From: Doryteuthis pealeii
Lineage: Eukaryota > Mollusca > Cephalopoda > Myopsida > Loliginidae
Length of the DNA stretch: 64,000 nucleotides
Direction of reading: 5' to 3'
Assembly: GCA_023376005.1 (NCBI GenBank)
Contig: CM042157.1
Span: 62,676,118-62,740,117, forward strand
Positions within the stretch are counted from its first letter, which is position 1, and each line of letters starts with the position of its first letter. Shown here piece by piece: positions 43,862 through 55,934 of this stretch. The position numbers were made by a program, and so were the translations under genes. The notes beneath the pieces were generated by a model. It did no database searches. It was given only the letters and a program-made list of their open reading frames with translations, and was not told the origin of the DNA.

Positions 43862-44130
43862 TTTACCACGTACCCCACGTGTACGGGTTAGGCACAAGGT
43901 CCCATTAATGTGGGACCACCCACGAGAAGACATGGGTGGTGGTGCAAAAAAATGCGTTGACCCTGTCGGCATTGCCCCTCAAGGGGGCGCCTCAGACAAT
44001 GAGCAATAAACCCAGCCCTGCCCCTTTAAATCAAGGGGGTATGTGTTGCCTAGGGGGTGGCCCCCTGGGATCAACGATGTTAGCTTGTAAGGTCCAGGGC
44101 CGAAGCCGCTCGACCCCAGCCCCGAGAGGT
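43862..44130 (-). mobile_element. Repeat family K, minus copy
   Basis: Starts ACCACGTACCCCACGTGTAC; reverse complement of the 42.6-kb copy. Short TCTG repeats follow at 44,158-44,180. Confidence 0.75.
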
Positions 44131-44439
44131 GGGTACTATATTTGTGGTGTCTCTGTTTGTCTATCTGTCTATCTGTCTGGGAATGCAATTGAAAACAAAG
44201 CCCTGTACCAAGATCAAACAGGGTAGAACTTTCCGAAGAATCCGTGGCGTAATTGATAACGTAATGGACAGCGACATCGTAGTCAGCGAGTTCGTACTCC
44301 AGGCGCGGTATTAGGTTCACTTTCGGACTTAGGAAAATACATTCATCCATCTAGTGGCGTGCCACGTCGAGATCCAAGGTGGGAGGAGGGAGTTTTGAAG
44401 AGCTCAGTCCAGTACCCCATCCAGTGGCCAATAAATACT

Positions 44440-44575
44440 TATTCCGTCAGTGTTAGGGTTAGGGTTAGGGTTAGGCTACTTCGGGAGTTTCCCTAATCTA
44501 ATGTTATTTATACGTAAAATGCGATTCTAATTATATTATCTCTTGGGCCCTATTCTGCATGTATACTCTGAAATA
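44440..44575. mobile_element. TIR family T2, right half only
   Basis: TTAGGG units, then GGCTACTTCGGG, TATTTATACGTAAAATGCGA and an end ATCTCTTGGGCCCTATTCTG. Corresponds to the right half of the element at 44,706. Confidence 0.75.
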
Positions 44576-44705
44576 TTACAAAACTTTTCACTTTGCATTC
44601 CGAGGCCGAGCTCCAAGTCAGAAGCAAATTCAGTGAGTAGCAGTAAGAATATCGAGCGAGCTAGATATCTCACAGCCCAGTGTGATTCGTCACCTGGTTC
44701 TAATG

Positions 44706-44992
44706 CAGAATAGCGCGCAAGAGATAATACTACGTATAAAAAGCATTACATTTCAATACATTTTTCAGAAATACCCGAAACCTTTGAGACGCTAGGATTA
44801 GGGTTAGGGTAAGGGTTAAGTTTAGGGTTAGGGTAAGGGTTAGGTTTAGTGTTAGGGTTAGTGATAGGACTAGTATTAGGGTTAGAGTTAGGGTTAGGGT
44901 TAGGCTACTTCGGGGTTCCGACATCCAAAGCTATTTATACGTAAAATGCGATTCTAATGATATTATCTCTTACGCGCTATTCTACAATTGTG
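44706..44992. mobile_element. TIR family T2 with telomere-like core
   Basis: Left arm GCAGAATAGCGCGCAAGAGA; right arm reverse complement GTAGAATAGCGCGTAAGAGA. Between them is ~120 bp of TTAGGG variants (TTAGGG, TAAGGG, TTAGTG). Leu/Thr-rich frames over it are artefacts. Confidence 0.82.
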
Positions 44993-45240
44993 CATCAAAT
45001 ATTGCAAAATGTTTTACTCACCCTAGTAACTGAATATAAATGCGTAGATAATTCTGTTTTCGAAATTAAATATACATAGAAACATTCAATGGAGAAATTA
45101 CGATTGGGTCGTTTAAAATATAGAGAAGTAATCAAATACCAACCAAAAAGAGACCCAGTCTCTACTGTATATCTAAAATTAATAACCTTTATTCTTTAAA
45201 GAAGTACTTATATCTGTTAAAATATCTAAAACCTGAAAAC

Positions 45241-45695
45241 TAGGCATACCCAATTTTTCGTGTGCTTTTCATTTAAAAAAAACGAATTAAAATTAATTAA
45301 ATCGATTATTTAAGGTCAAATTTTTGTTTAAATCGAAAATAGTAGCAGGAAAAAAAAAGAAAAAGAAAAATAATATTACACATGTCATTTATTTTTAATA
45401 CACTTAAAACTATTTTCCGATCAATTTTGCTCAAATATGGCCGTAAACGCTGTCTAAAGATGGGGTAAAATCTGTGTTACAAAATAAATTTAACTCTCCA
45501 GATTGAAAAAAAATTGAAAATATCAGAAAGTTTTGAAATAAAATAACTGATGCATTATAAAATTCATTCATTGATAAATCAACACTGAAAATTTCATTAA
45601 AATCGGATAATTCCCTGATTTTTGGTAAAAAAAATTTAACGGGGGGGGGGTTGTTTTGTAAAAACACGAATTTTTCGACAAATTGGGTATACCTT
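45241..45695. mobile_element. TIR element, probably hAT-like
   Basis: Ends TAGGCATACCCAATTTTTCG and, as complement, AAGGTATACCCAATTTGTCG, with near-identical 8-bp flanks CTGAAAAC (45,233) and CTGAAAAT (45,696). AT-rich interior, no transposase. Confidence 0.7.
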
Positions 45696-45703
45696 CTGAA
45701 AAT

Positions 45704-46225
45704 CTATTTAAAAAAAAGCAGATGTGGTCAGTATTAGAATATACTAAGTGTTAATTAGTGATCATCATCCACACACTGATTAATCAATCATTTGTTGTGT
45801 TTTTTTGTAAAGAAAAATGTAAATAAATACATTTCTTCATCTTTGTCTTCTTTCTTTTCTTCTAATGAATTTTGTTGGAGTAACATGACAAGTGATTAAG
45901 ACTTTTTTTTCTGTGAGTGTTTTATACGGAGAGTGACCAGATGTCAACAACGAAGCCCAACTAAACAAAATGTCAATCTGTTTAAAAACAATTAGTGCAA
46001 ATAATCAGATTGGAATAGCGAAAATCTTACCAGTTATAAAAGTTATAAAAGAAACGGCAAAAACAACCAAACGCAAAAAGATGACACATGCGGCGTTCCT
46101 CATAATTAGACGCGTTCCTCGTAATCGCTCTGACGTTTAACAATTTAAAAGAAGAGAAAAAAAATGTTCTCATTCTAAACGCAGTTTAACCTTTTTTTTC
46201 CCAAATAAGCCCCAACCCATCTGGC
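45704..46225. other. Unassigned AT-rich spacer
   Basis: No gene or repeat recognised. Confidence 0.4.
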
Positions 46226-46226
46226 C

Positions 46227-46750
46227 ACGGCCTACTAATATTATACGGCCCCATATGATACAGTAAGAGGCAAAAAATAACAGGCCGATTATATTTTAAC
46301 TCATTCTGGGTCGCTTATAAACTTGACGCAGAAAGGAAGGTAACTTTAAAAATTTAACAGAAAATAATAAAATAATTAAAATACGTTATTTATACTTTGT
46401 CTTTCACTAATCTACGAATTATAAACGGCTATGATTTACCTTGTTTTTATGCTTTTCAATCACGTATACGGTCTGTTTTGCCTAAGACGCTAGTTTGGTA
46501 AAATTACTAACGCATAACTTTTTGCATTTAAATATTGATTTTTTAAAAGTTTTTCGCGATAATTTGTTTACAAAAATGGTTAATCTTTTCATATTACATT
46601 TCTGAAGAAAAAAAAGAAAACAGTTTGTGTATATTTGTATACGTTTAACATTTTCCAGCCTAAACCTACAGATTGACTATCAGGCCAATCGGCCTGTTAT
46701 TTTTTGCCTCTTAATGTATCATGTCGGGCCATATAATATTAGTAGGCCGT
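46227..46750. mobile_element. MITE family A, diverged copy
   Basis: Ends ACGGCCTACTAATATTATAC on both sides, the second as complement. Inner arms share GGCCGAT with the other copies but have a different GAGGCAAAAAATAACAGG block. Flanks CATCTGGCC and GATCCGGCC match at 7 of 9 positions. Confidence 0.83.
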
Positions 46751-46924
46751 GATCCGGCCTACAGACAATCTCAATTTTTTCGCCAAATTCCCCACTAAGA
46801 ACCACCCACTCCCGTTTTAGAGGAACTGACCGTCTTGTTTTCGGACCTATAAGATCGGGAAACAGTCGGCGTTCCTATGTATTAATCGAGGGAAAGGGGG
46901 TAATCAAAATTGCCCACAATTTTA

Positions 46925-47340
46925 TTTTGGTTTGGTTTGGTTTGGTTTATTGATTTTAACGGCATATCAACCCGTCTGGGGTTATGTCATGCCTAACGGT
47001 TGAGAAGTAATACATATCGTGTATTTATATTTATACTTTTTAGTAATTGGTTTTAACAATGTGTTAGAATTATTGGGGATTATGTTGTATAGTATAGATT
47101 AAGTTCATGTCTATATTCTATGGTATAATTTTATTTCCCTCAAAAAGGAGAGAATATCCTCCATGTTGACATTTTCAAACAGATCTTTCATATTGTTTGC
47201 TTTAAAATAACGGTTTCTGATGTGAGCAAAATAATAATGAATTAGTGTTTAACTGTCAAAGATGTTTGACATGTTTCACATTGTGGTTGTTGTTCTTGTT
47301 TGAGTATATAGGAGTGCGTTAGTCTTGTATGGCCAATGAG
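46925..47340 (-). pseudogene. RNase-H LINE tail, decayed
   Basis: Minus strand reads FAHIRNRYFKANNMKDLFEN and MEDILSFLRE, homologous to 19,188-19,420. Stops and a frameshift occur in the zinc-knuckle part. The 3' UTR (46,931-47,040) matches 33.7 kb. Confidence 0.72.
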
Positions 47341-48445
47341 TAATCAGGACACAATGACTTGTTCCTTTCTAGACTTCCTTAAAGTTGGAATTTTATTTTG
47401 TTATATATCTTCAGCTTCTTGGGGTTTTTTTGCTTTGATTTTACCCTACCCCCCTCCATCTCCAAAAATTCATTCGGAGCACGAGTTATGTTCTAATCAA
47501 AAAACATTCGAAATTGGGATCTTTTAAGTAGCATAAAGCCATAGAGAGACTGAGGTATTTTTGTGAAAGTAGGCTGCGCAAGGAGAAGAATGTAAGTATT
47601 TGTTTTTACATGGATCGGTCGGCAAGTGTACCTAGCTAGCTAGAACCGTATAGCTGTATGACCAGTTTTGACATCCTTCCCGCTAAACAAAACTTCCGGC
47701 TATATACCGAGGTGTATTGTATACCATCTTAATTGAATAAATATGTTCCTTTAGGTGGGTGCACAATGTAGCCGCATCAAATAAACAATTTGGCTTTTTT
47801 CCTCTTTTTTTATTTTATTTCTTAAAGATTTGATATATACATATATCATGAAAACTGGAAATGTATCTGACGTCATGTAAGTATATAAAAAAATTGAAAA
47901 AAAACATGGATGATATTATAAAGTAGGAGCCGATGTTATAGCGTTACTGGTTGTTAAGCAAACCATCACCAGGGCATTCATTTATATGAAAAGAAAAAAA
48001 ACTATGTCCAATTTTAATAAAGGGTGATAATAAAAACAATTTTATGCCACATATTTTCCGAGATTTTTATATATTTAAAAATTATTACTAACGATTGTTC
48101 TTTTTCGCTTATGGAAGACTTAAGTGATTAAGAAAAAAATGAGTTTCCTTCTTTTTACTTCAAAATACTCGGATTTTCCCTCTGAGGACAACAACAACTG
48201 TTGCGTGTACTTGTTGAGCTATTATTTTTTTCTTACATTTTTTTTTTTTTTTTTTTTTTTTGTGGCAGTGGGGATTTTTTGGCTACGCAGTGAAATTGAA
48301 ATTTTATACATGTAGGCCTCGTATGTTTTTGTTTTTTTTCCTAATTTTAAGCTGTTTTTGTTTCGGTTTTTTTTCTTTCTTCTTTTTTATTTGTTTCAAA
48401 TAAAAAACATTACTCATTTCCCTTTAACTCTGCATTTTGCACATA
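47341..48445. other. Unassigned AT-rich spacer with T-run
   Basis: A run of T lies at about 48,238-48,260. No gene or known repeat seen. Confidence 0.4.

Positions 48446-48448
<3 letters not shown>

Positions 48449-48505
<57 letters not shown>
48449..48505. repeat. (TA)n microsatellite
   Basis: Pure TA run just before a family E copy. Confidence 0.97.
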
Positions 48506-48506
<1 letters not shown>

Positions 48507-48532
48507 TAAACGCCCTGTATATGATTTCTTTA

Positions 48533-49332
48533 GTTACCACCAAAATACGTCACGTAATCAGTTTAGGCCATATTGAAGGAAGAAACGTAGATATTTTTTA
48601 ACTTATATTTTTAATCTCGCAAAAAAAGAAATAACGAACATAAAGAGTTGTTACAAAGAAAAACACTTAATTCAAAGATCAAATTATCCGATTGGGAAAA
48701 ATTACTCACTGTTATCTTGCAAAATAAGTAAAACAGTCTGTTTTTTTACAACACGATCAGTTTCTTTATTGATATTTTTCTGTATTCATGGTTCTTTTAC
48801 TAAAAAAAACTCCCGTACCGAAACTTATAAAAATCTTCTGATATGATTATTCAGACTCTTATCTTTATAGAAAAAAAGTAAAAATCGTTTATTGTCGATT
48901 CATTTTTTTCATATTTCATAAAATAAAATAGGGTGGTTAGACCTCGTAAAAAAATATTTCCTCTAATATATTTTAGAAAAACTATTTTAGACATATTTTC
49001 ATCGAAAGGTAAGCAATTATGGAATTTTTTCTGAAAATCGGACCATTATTGATTTTTCATAGAATTTTTTCAAAAAGCCTCTAGTCATAACTTGTTTTTG
49101 GCTACGTTAAATTTCAATTGATTTAACGGTACGAAAATGTAAACATTGTTTTTCGTTAATAATTTTCATTATTTCCGTAAGCTGAAAAAATTATTTAAAA
49201 CTAATCAGGAGTTTTTTTAATGTTTCTTCTTTCGAATGAACAAAAAAAATTTCAAGATAATATTAACCTTTATGCAAGTTTCATTGTGTTAAATATAGGG
49301 GTGTATATTTCACAGGGGAAATTGGTGGTACC
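48533..49332 (+). mobile_element. Repeat family E, full-length copy
   Basis: Starts GTTACCACCAAAATACG and ends AATTGGTGGTACC. Co-linear with the copy at 9,753 throughout. Confidence 0.8.
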
Positions 49333-49358
49333 TAGTTTTCTTGTGTATTTTTCGTGTG

Positions 49359-49393
49359 TTAACTCTATCGCATATTAAATGCGATAGAGTTAA
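49359..49393. repeat. Perfect 15-bp-arm hairpin
   Basis: TTAACTCTATCGCAT, a 5-base loop, then its exact reverse complement. It lies just outside the family E end. No T-run follows, so it is not an obvious terminator. Confidence 0.9.
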
Positions 49394-49822
49394 ATTTTGA
49401 AGATATGCTCTCTTTAACGCGATTTACTAAATTACTTAATTAAAAAATTCATAGAATTTTGTATATGAAGTTTAGGTTATATTCTTAATGAAGAAAATCA
49501 ACATAAGTGAAAATTTCTAATTTTCAATTTTTTATAAAAATTTGAAGAAGGTGTGGGGACTCTCATACCGAAATGTTGTACATACCTAATGTATTAGAGC
49601 GTTAAAAAAATTTCGTAATCTAATAACTTAACCTATATTCATTTAAAGGATCTCACATTTTAACTGCATAATTTAAAATCCTATGATTCATGGGCTTTTC
49701 TTTTCTTTTCAGGTATAGAAATACCATTCACTGAAAAAGGAAAGTCATTTAAAATTTAAACATATCATTTTGATTACGCATGCTGTTAAAATTTGTGATC
49801 ATTTGAATGATAATTGTTGTAG

Positions 49823-50065
49823 ATATTAGGGCTATACTTGCAAATCGGTCGGAAAATTAAAACATATTACAGGGTAACCCAGAAAAAACAGAACCCAAAT
49901 TATTTATTTATTTTCCCATTAAACTAACCCTAAACCTAACCCAAACCCGAAATCCTAACCTTAAACCCCCTAGTTAAAATTAACAGTTTTATTACAAAAT
50001 TTATGGGTTCTGTTTTTTCTGGGTCACCCTAATTTTCCGACCGATTTGCAAGTTTAGCCGATATT
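49823..50065. mobile_element. TIR family T3 with telomere-like core
   Basis: Arms CTTGCAAATCGGTCGG, an A/T block, GTAACCCAG and AACAGAACCCA are mirrored at the right end. The core has CCTAAACCTAACCC units and the complement of GTTTAATGGGAAAATAAATA. Confidence 0.85.
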
Positions 50066-50182
50066 AAATTACGAAATAGAATACATTTTGCTAAAACACA
50101 TTGTACATCTACAATTATTTTTATTTTTTTAAAACAATTGTATATAAACACACCCACACATACTTATATACATACATATATA

Positions 50183-50239
50183 TACAAGGTGTGTCAAAAA
50201 AGTGACGAGATTTTTTGTACTTTTTAACACACCTTGTAT
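50183..50239. mobile_element. Mariner-like TIR-only remnant
   Basis: ACAAGGTGTGTCAAAAAAGT and its imperfect complement are separated by ~16 bp, with TAT beside each end. This resembles a Tc1/mariner-type terminus reduced to its inverted repeats. Confidence 0.6.
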
Positions 50240-50319
50240 TCTGAAAAAAATAACGTTCCATTCATTATTCATTTCTATCTTGGTAAATACAGCTTCCATT
50301 TCGATACTTTTATGACAGA

Positions 50320-50324
<5 letters not shown>

Positions 50325-50395
<71 letters not shown>
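50325..50395. repeat. (TA)n(GA)n microsatellite
   Basis: Compound dinucleotide run. Confidence 0.97.
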
Positions 50396-50401
<6 letters not shown>

Positions 50402-50504
50402 GGATGATTCTATTTGGGATCATCTAATGCATGCCCATGTAGAAGCACACATATAGATTTATACAAGGATTATTTCTAATCCCCAAGAGAGCTCAATGTA
50501 AGAT

Positions 50505-50627
50505 AATTAATAAATTGATTAAATACAGAGCAATCACACGAGACTGGGCTCATTCTTGGACTTACCGGCCGAAATAAATTTGTAACAGCCAAATGACGCT
50601 TTGTTGGGTTTTTCTTTCCTATTGAAA

Positions 50628-50676
<49 letters not shown>

Positions 50677-50874
50677 CTCAGAGCCATAAAATGAGACTCC
50701 CCCCCCTATAAATCACCACACTACAGTATATATGGGAGAACATAAAGCAAACACTGCCACTTGGTTTGAAAATCGCACCTTTTCATTATGTTCGATTGAA
50801 ACAGATTAGCGTTATCGACCCCTCTCTCTATCATCACCCTACCCTCTCTCCCTCTCTTTCCCTTTCACCCCCTT

Positions 50875-50929
<55 letters not shown>

Positions 50930-50940
50930 CTCTCTTTCCT
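50505..50940 (+). repeat. Repeat family G, second copy
   Basis: Matches 30,511-30,920, including TA and CT microsatellites at the same internal positions. The CT part is more degenerate here and is not palindromic. Confidence 0.85.
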
Positions 50941-50999
50941 TGCTTCTTTCTTTCTTACTATATGTTTTCTGTGTAACATGTCCGTTTTCTTCCCTTTAT

Positions 51000-51320
51000 T
51001 TCTTTATAATAAAAACGAAATGATCAATTATTTAGCTGAGATGACGATACTCATAAGAAATAAGAATTCAGCAGATAAGCAACACGAGATAATCAGGATT
51101 TACATGTTTGCATTTCATCTTGGACGATTTAGACGGTCTCATTTTTAGCCAGAGGGTGCTGCAAAACGATGACGGTCGGAAGATTAAGGAACAAGCGTAT
51201 TGATATATAGATTGGTGTTTTCCGAATTTGAACTGCTGTTTGCTCAACAGGCATAAACCGACATTATCTCTCAAAGTCCGTCTCCCTGGTCTCTCCCATC
51301 AACAAAGCTTAACTTAGTTT
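51000..51320. other. Unassigned segment
   Basis: A 68-codon minus-strand frame (51,068-51,274) shows no recognisable motif and no splice context that I trust. No other feature seen. Confidence 0.35.
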
Positions 51321-51334
51321 GACACAATGCCATA

Positions 51335-51650
51335 AGAATGGGGCACCCAGTGAGAATCGAACTCATTAACAATCGACCCTAACCAAGCTCGCTATACAGT
51401 AATCATTCTTAATTTTGTCCCATTCTTATGGCCTCAAGTGGTGTAACAGTTAGCAATTCAGATAAGAGGATTATGTGTAAGTTAATGAGTTCGATTCTCA
51501 CTGGGTGCCCCATTCATCTGGCCTTGTATCAAACTATACCAACCCCAATAAAAAGGGTGTCTGACACAGTGCAATGGGTAGTGAACTAGGCTGGAGGACC
51601 ATTGTTTATGAGTTAATGAGTTCGATTCTCACTGGGTGCTCTATAATTTT
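51335..51650. mobile_element. SINE-C cluster, tRNA-related
   Basis: Plus-strand units end in GAGTTCGATTCTCACTGGGT (B-box plus acceptor-like part) at 51,490 and 51,620. The first has the A-box-like GTGGTGTAACAGTTAGC at 51,440. A third, inverted piece lies at 51,341-51,375. A related B-box (GAGTTCGATCCTCACTGG) occurs at 15,064. Confidence 0.65.
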
Positions 51651-51758
51651 GTCCTTGTGTATTTTTGTTTTATTTGCTGTAATATTTGTTAGGCCTTTAA
51701 TTTTGATTACGTCATATGACATGTTTTATGCATTTGGTGACTCAGAAAAAAAAAACAA

Positions 51759-51764
<6 letters not shown>

Positions 51765-51824
<60 letters not shown>
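51765..51824. repeat. (TA)n microsatellite
   Basis: Pure TA run. Confidence 0.97.
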
Positions 51825-51826
<2 letters not shown>

Positions 51827-51892
51827 CAGAAGTTGTTAAACCACTATTATCACTTTGTATTTGCCTTTCTTTTATTTTAAATACTTAACAGT

Positions 51893-52197
51893 TCACGTCT
51901 CCTAGGTATGATGTTAAACTGTATGTAATGCTGAAATTCCAAATTTCGAGCTCTGGGGTGCGTGGAGTACCCCTTCATCACCATTACTTCCAGGTCCACT
52001 CTAATCTGGAGTGGTAGTACCTGTTAGAGTCCCATCTATGGGTTAAATATATTTTTTTAAATTGGTTTAAAAGAACGTGTTTAAAAAAAATTGAGTTAAA
52101 AAATTGTTTAATACTAATCAAGAATAAAAAAAGAAAACGTCTTCGGCATAAAATAACCCAACAAGGATTGACATGCCGTAAAACCCAACCAACCTAA
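51893..52197 (-). mobile_element. Repeat family D, 5' half
   Basis: Minus-strand copy from the GGCATGTCAATCC start to the GTTTAACATCATACC region; the 3' half is missing. Confidence 0.78.
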
Positions 52198-52374
52198 CAA
52201 ACCAAAAGTTCACTTATATATGTATTTCCCATGACGAGAAAGTTATATTGACATTCCTTGAATTGGCATATGTGGCGTTGAATAGGTATGTGGCGTTGCG
52301 GGGTTTTTTGGGGGTTTTTTTTCTGAGTATTCTAGTCGAACTTAACAATGCTGTTGTATTGGTGGTCTCGATTC

Positions 52375-53041
52375 GGTAATAAAGGACTATTTGCTCGTAA
52401 ATTCCTACCATAAAATAAACTGAACCTCCATTTTATGTCCGTGTTTTTGTATTAAATGTTTTATTTTTCTTGCACCCGTTATGTTACAATACAAAATATA
52501 TTTTATTTATTTATTTTAATATTTACTTCAATTTGTATATTCTAAAAGTTTTTATTTTGTGAGAATGTTTAGTTTTAAAGCCGTTTTACAATTTAGGCAT
52601 GAATTGGATTCTCCTTTTATGACCGTAATTTTGTTTTTTCGTCGACGATGATTAAAATCTGACGTTTTTATTTTAGAGAAACAAAGCCAAAAAGAAAAGA
52701 AATAAGAACAACAAAAAGTAATATTCAACTTTTTACTCGTAAATTCCTACCATAAAATGGGCATTTTATGGTAGGAATTTACGAGTAAAAAGTTGAATAT
52801 TACTAATAATTATTAAGTGTAAAAACGAACCTCCACTTTAAAACTAACCATTCTCACAAAATAAAAACTTTTAGAATATACACATTGAAGTGAATATTAA
52901 AATAAATAAAGAAAATATATTCAGTATTGTAAAATAACGGGTGCAAGAAAAATGAAACATTTAATACAAAAACACGGACATAAAATGGGGGTTCAGTTTA
53001 TTTTATGGTATGAATTTACGAGCAAATAGTCCTTTATTACC
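52375..53041. mobile_element. MITE family L inside the LINE
   Basis: Long inverted ends, GGTAATAAAGGACTATTTGC and its complement, continuing into CTCGTAAATTCCTACCATAA. Flanked by CTCGATTC and TTCGATTC (7 of 8). The LINE frame resumes exactly after removing it and one repeat. A smaller element of the same ends (52,718-52,803) is nested in it. Confidence 0.9.
52718..52803. mobile_element. TIR-only miniature element, perfect palindrome
   Basis: Two 42-bp arms (starting GTAATATTCAACTTTTTACT) separated by two bases, with no interior at all. The ends are a variant of family L termini. Confidence 0.9.
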
Positions 53042-53559
53042 TTCGATTCTTCCTTTGATTTCCATTTTCTCCAGTCTTTTTTCAAAACCCTTGGGGGCCG
53101 TTTCAAGGACACCACTTACAATTGGTATCGTTTTCATCCTCGTATTCCACAGTTTTTGTTTTTTGTAGTTGTTTTTGTTTTTTCGGTTTTCTGTCAAGGT
53201 GCAGATATTTTTCCGACTTTTCGTTTTCTTTCACCTTTACCCTTTCATTTACTGGTACAGCAAAATCTACCAGGTGACTAGTTCTCTTTTTCTTGTTAAT
53301 CAATAGTAGGACTGTCCTTTTGTCTGGGATAAGGTGGGCCGTATTTATGTCAAAGTCCCCGAGAATTTTATGCGTTTCATTCTCAAGAGCGGATTCTAGA
53401 TTATACATATACCATTTTGTTGTATGCCCCCCAAAATTATTATTATTACTAGCAAATATATGCACCTTCCGGGTGCAAGTATTTAAGTTTTAATATAATA
53501 AAATATCATATTAAATTAGAAAGGCTAATGAAACTGAATAAGAATTCAGATAAAAAGAT

Positions 53560-54078
53560 TTGGAACAGAGGGGGTATAATCGAAAAATAGAACAACTTTG
53601 AAACTAACTCTTCCATCATTTTCCATTACTCTCGTCTTTCATTGGAAATTTTCCTAGTTTAACTTTTTAGTTAAAATAGGAAGTAAAGAATAAAATTACA
53701 GTTATTTCTTTTTGTTTATGGATTTCTTTTAACATTTATCCCCGGGATTTTTGCTCATATTCAATAAGATAAAACCAAACGATTAGAAATCAATAATACT
53801 AAGCAAATATTTATTAAAATCAAATTTTTAATATCAATATACAAATTAGCCATCCCGTTCACACTGTAATCCGCTATTTTGTTGTATATATAGATACAAT
53901 TGCATGTTATTAGTATGTCAACAGTCTTAATGATGTAAAACAATTTTATTAATAATTGAGGTTTAAATAAAAAATAAAATCATGGAAAATGTGATGTAAA
54001 TAACAAAGGGAATTGTGACTTGTATAGTAATATACTTTTGGTTACAGACAAACACACAATCTCCATTATAATAAGAAG
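53560..54078. other. Unassigned AT-rich spacer between LINE copies
   Basis: The sequence at the 5' side of both LINE copies (53,440-53,520 and 54,720-54,800) is homologous, suggesting local duplication. The rest holds no recognisable feature. Confidence 0.45.
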
Positions 54079-54662
54079 ATTTACTCCTTTTGAGTTTTCA
54101 CATCAGCATTAGCTGATGGTCTTTCACTGGAGTCTGAGTGACAGCAAGTCTCCTCAGGTCTCCAGGACTCTTCTGAGTATTCTGGCAGATTGCAGCAGTG
54201 CAGTGTTCTGAATGGTATCAATCCTTCCTCTGATTTCCAGACTTTCCAAACCCTTTTCCAATCCTTTTGGGACCGTTCCAAGTGCACCAACTACAATTGG
54301 TATCACTTTCACTTTCATATTCCATAACTTTTTTCAGTTCTCTGGCAAGGTCCAGATATTTGTCCATTTTTTCATTTTCCTTTAGCTTCACCCTGTGATC
54401 TGCTGGAACTGCAAAATCCAAAAGTTGACAAGTTCTTTCTTTTTTGTTTATCAACACTGGGTCTGGTCTTCTTGCTGGGATAAGGTCATCCGTTTTTATT
54501 TCAAAGTCCCAGAGAATTTATGCGTTTCGTTCTCAAGAACAGATTCTGGTTTATACATATACCATTTTGTTGTATGGTCAACATTTTTTGCATAATTCCC
54601 AGTGGATCACCTTCCCAACCCAGTCGTGTCTAGTTTTGTACTCCCGTTGTGCTAGTTTGCTA
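54079..54662 (-). pseudogene. Dong/R4-like LINE, copy 3
   Basis: Minus-strand pieces: KWYMYKPESVLENETHK, RRPDPVLINKKERTCQLLDF with PD and D 14 residues apart as in R2-type endonucleases, AVPADHRVKLKENEKMDKYL, then frameshifted GGALGTVPKRIGK-like and LQICQNTQKSPGDL-like ends. 5'-truncated, at least two frameshifts. Confidence 0.83.
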
Positions 54663-54720
54663 CATTATTATTATTATTACTACTACTACTACTACTACTA
54701 CTACAACTACTACTACTAGC
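54663..54720. repeat. (TTA)n(CTA)n microsatellite
   Basis: Adjoins the truncated 5' side of LINE copy 3. Confidence 0.95.
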
Positions 54721-55070
54721 AAGAATATGTTCTCTCCACGAGTAAGTATCTAAGTTTTAATGTAATTAAATATATTAAATTAGAAAGACTAATAACATTT
54801 TAAAAGAACGCATATAAAAAGATTACACTTATTTTGATTATATTTTAATTGGTTTCAATATAAAATTATTCATAGGATTGGTTTTAATGCATTGGACGAT
54901 AAATCCCGAGTGTAAATTAAGCACACCATTATGTAAAACTTTATTTCTTAGTGATATATAAGACACGTTGCAGGATTTTAAACGCACTAATAACATGGGT
55001 CGTTTTGAGGCAAATCTAACTCAGATTTTGATAAAGATCTCGTTAATAAATCAGATTTATTCTATGTATA

Positions 55071-55313
55071 AATGGCTGGTTCAGCTCAGTCGGTAGAGCG
55101 TCCACCTAGGAACCACAAAGTTACTGGTTCGATACCGGCCCTCGCCAATTCTGTGGATGAGTAGCACAGGGATCCGTGCGGTAAAATAAGGAGCTGATGG
55201 TAGGTGTAGCGTTCTACCTCAGACGCCAAAACAATCTCCTTGGTCTTGCGTTAGTGAAAAGAGGATAGATAGACTCTCGCTGTCAGGCTGATACCGATTT
55301 TAGGCCACCACCT
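55071..55313 (+). mobile_element. SINE-A, full plus-strand copy
   Basis: Head GGCTGGTTCAGCTCAGTCGG, then TAGAGCG and B-box GGTTCGATACCGG, the clearest tRNA-like promoter in the family; body and tail follow. Opposed to the next copy at 55,437. Confidence 0.9.
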
Positions 55314-55436
55314 TATTCTATGTATTAACGATTTTGAGTAAAAATTACTCAGTGATAAACTTACGTAATTCCTGCAGTTATTGTGACGTAAGCAGTGACG
55401 TAGTTTCTGTTACAGACAGTGACTCTTCATTATAAT

Positions 55437-55690
55437 AAAGTAAATAAGTCGTCGGGGTGGCCTAAAGTCGGTATCAGCCAGTCAGCGAGGGAGTCTATCC
55501 CCTTTTCACTAGCGCTAGACGGAGATTGTTTTTGAGTTTGAGATGGAGCACCACACCTACTATCAGCTCCTTACTTTACCGCACAGATCCCTGTGCTACT
55601 CATATACTGAGTTGGCGAGGGCCGGTATCAAACTAGGGAACCTTGTGGTTTCTAGCCGAACGCTCTACCGACTGAGCTAACCTGGCCATT
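55437..55690 (-). mobile_element. SINE-A, full minus-strand copy
   Basis: Complete from (TTAC)n tail to head (GCCAGGTTAGCTCAGTCGG). Forms an inverted pair with 55,071-55,313. Confidence 0.92.
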
Positions 55691-55934
55691 ATAATAAAAT
55701 TAAATAATCTTTTTTTTCCTCGAAATAACCGGTTTTTTTGGGGGTTTTTTTTTTTTGTTTTTTTTCAAAATTTCATTGTTTTACAAATATTTCGTTATTG
55801 ATTGATAAATTCCAGTGAATATTTCAATAAAATTCCAAATATGCCGACATATGCCGATTTCATTATTACAATTGAATGCAACATTTTGTTTCGGGAATTG
55901 GAAAATTCCTATTTTCGCATTAGAACTTGAAGAA

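Larger units (their letters stand above)
52260..53462 (-). pseudogene. Dong/R4-like LINE, copy 2, split by a family L MITE
   Basis: Minus strand, 5' to 3': KWYMYNLESALENETHKILG, endonuclease region NKKKRTSHLVDFAVPVNERV (the Asp is present, but the PD pair is replaced), then IPIVSGVLETAPKGFEKRLE and KMEIKGRIE. After the MITE (52,375-53,041) the frame resumes with IETTNTTALLSSTRILRK. The order matches the copy at 24.7 kb. Frameshifts and loss of PD make it inactive. Confidence 0.83.

Noticed and set aside
44238..44345. tRNA gene on the plus strand (GTGGCGTAATTGATAACG and GAGTTCGTACTCC)
   Set aside because: Box-like words are present, but acceptor strands do not pair; more likely a SINE head fragment.
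44440..45000. Interstitial telomere or chromosome end
   Set aside because: The TTAGGG units are short, degenerate and enclosed by inverted arms, so they belong to a transposable element.
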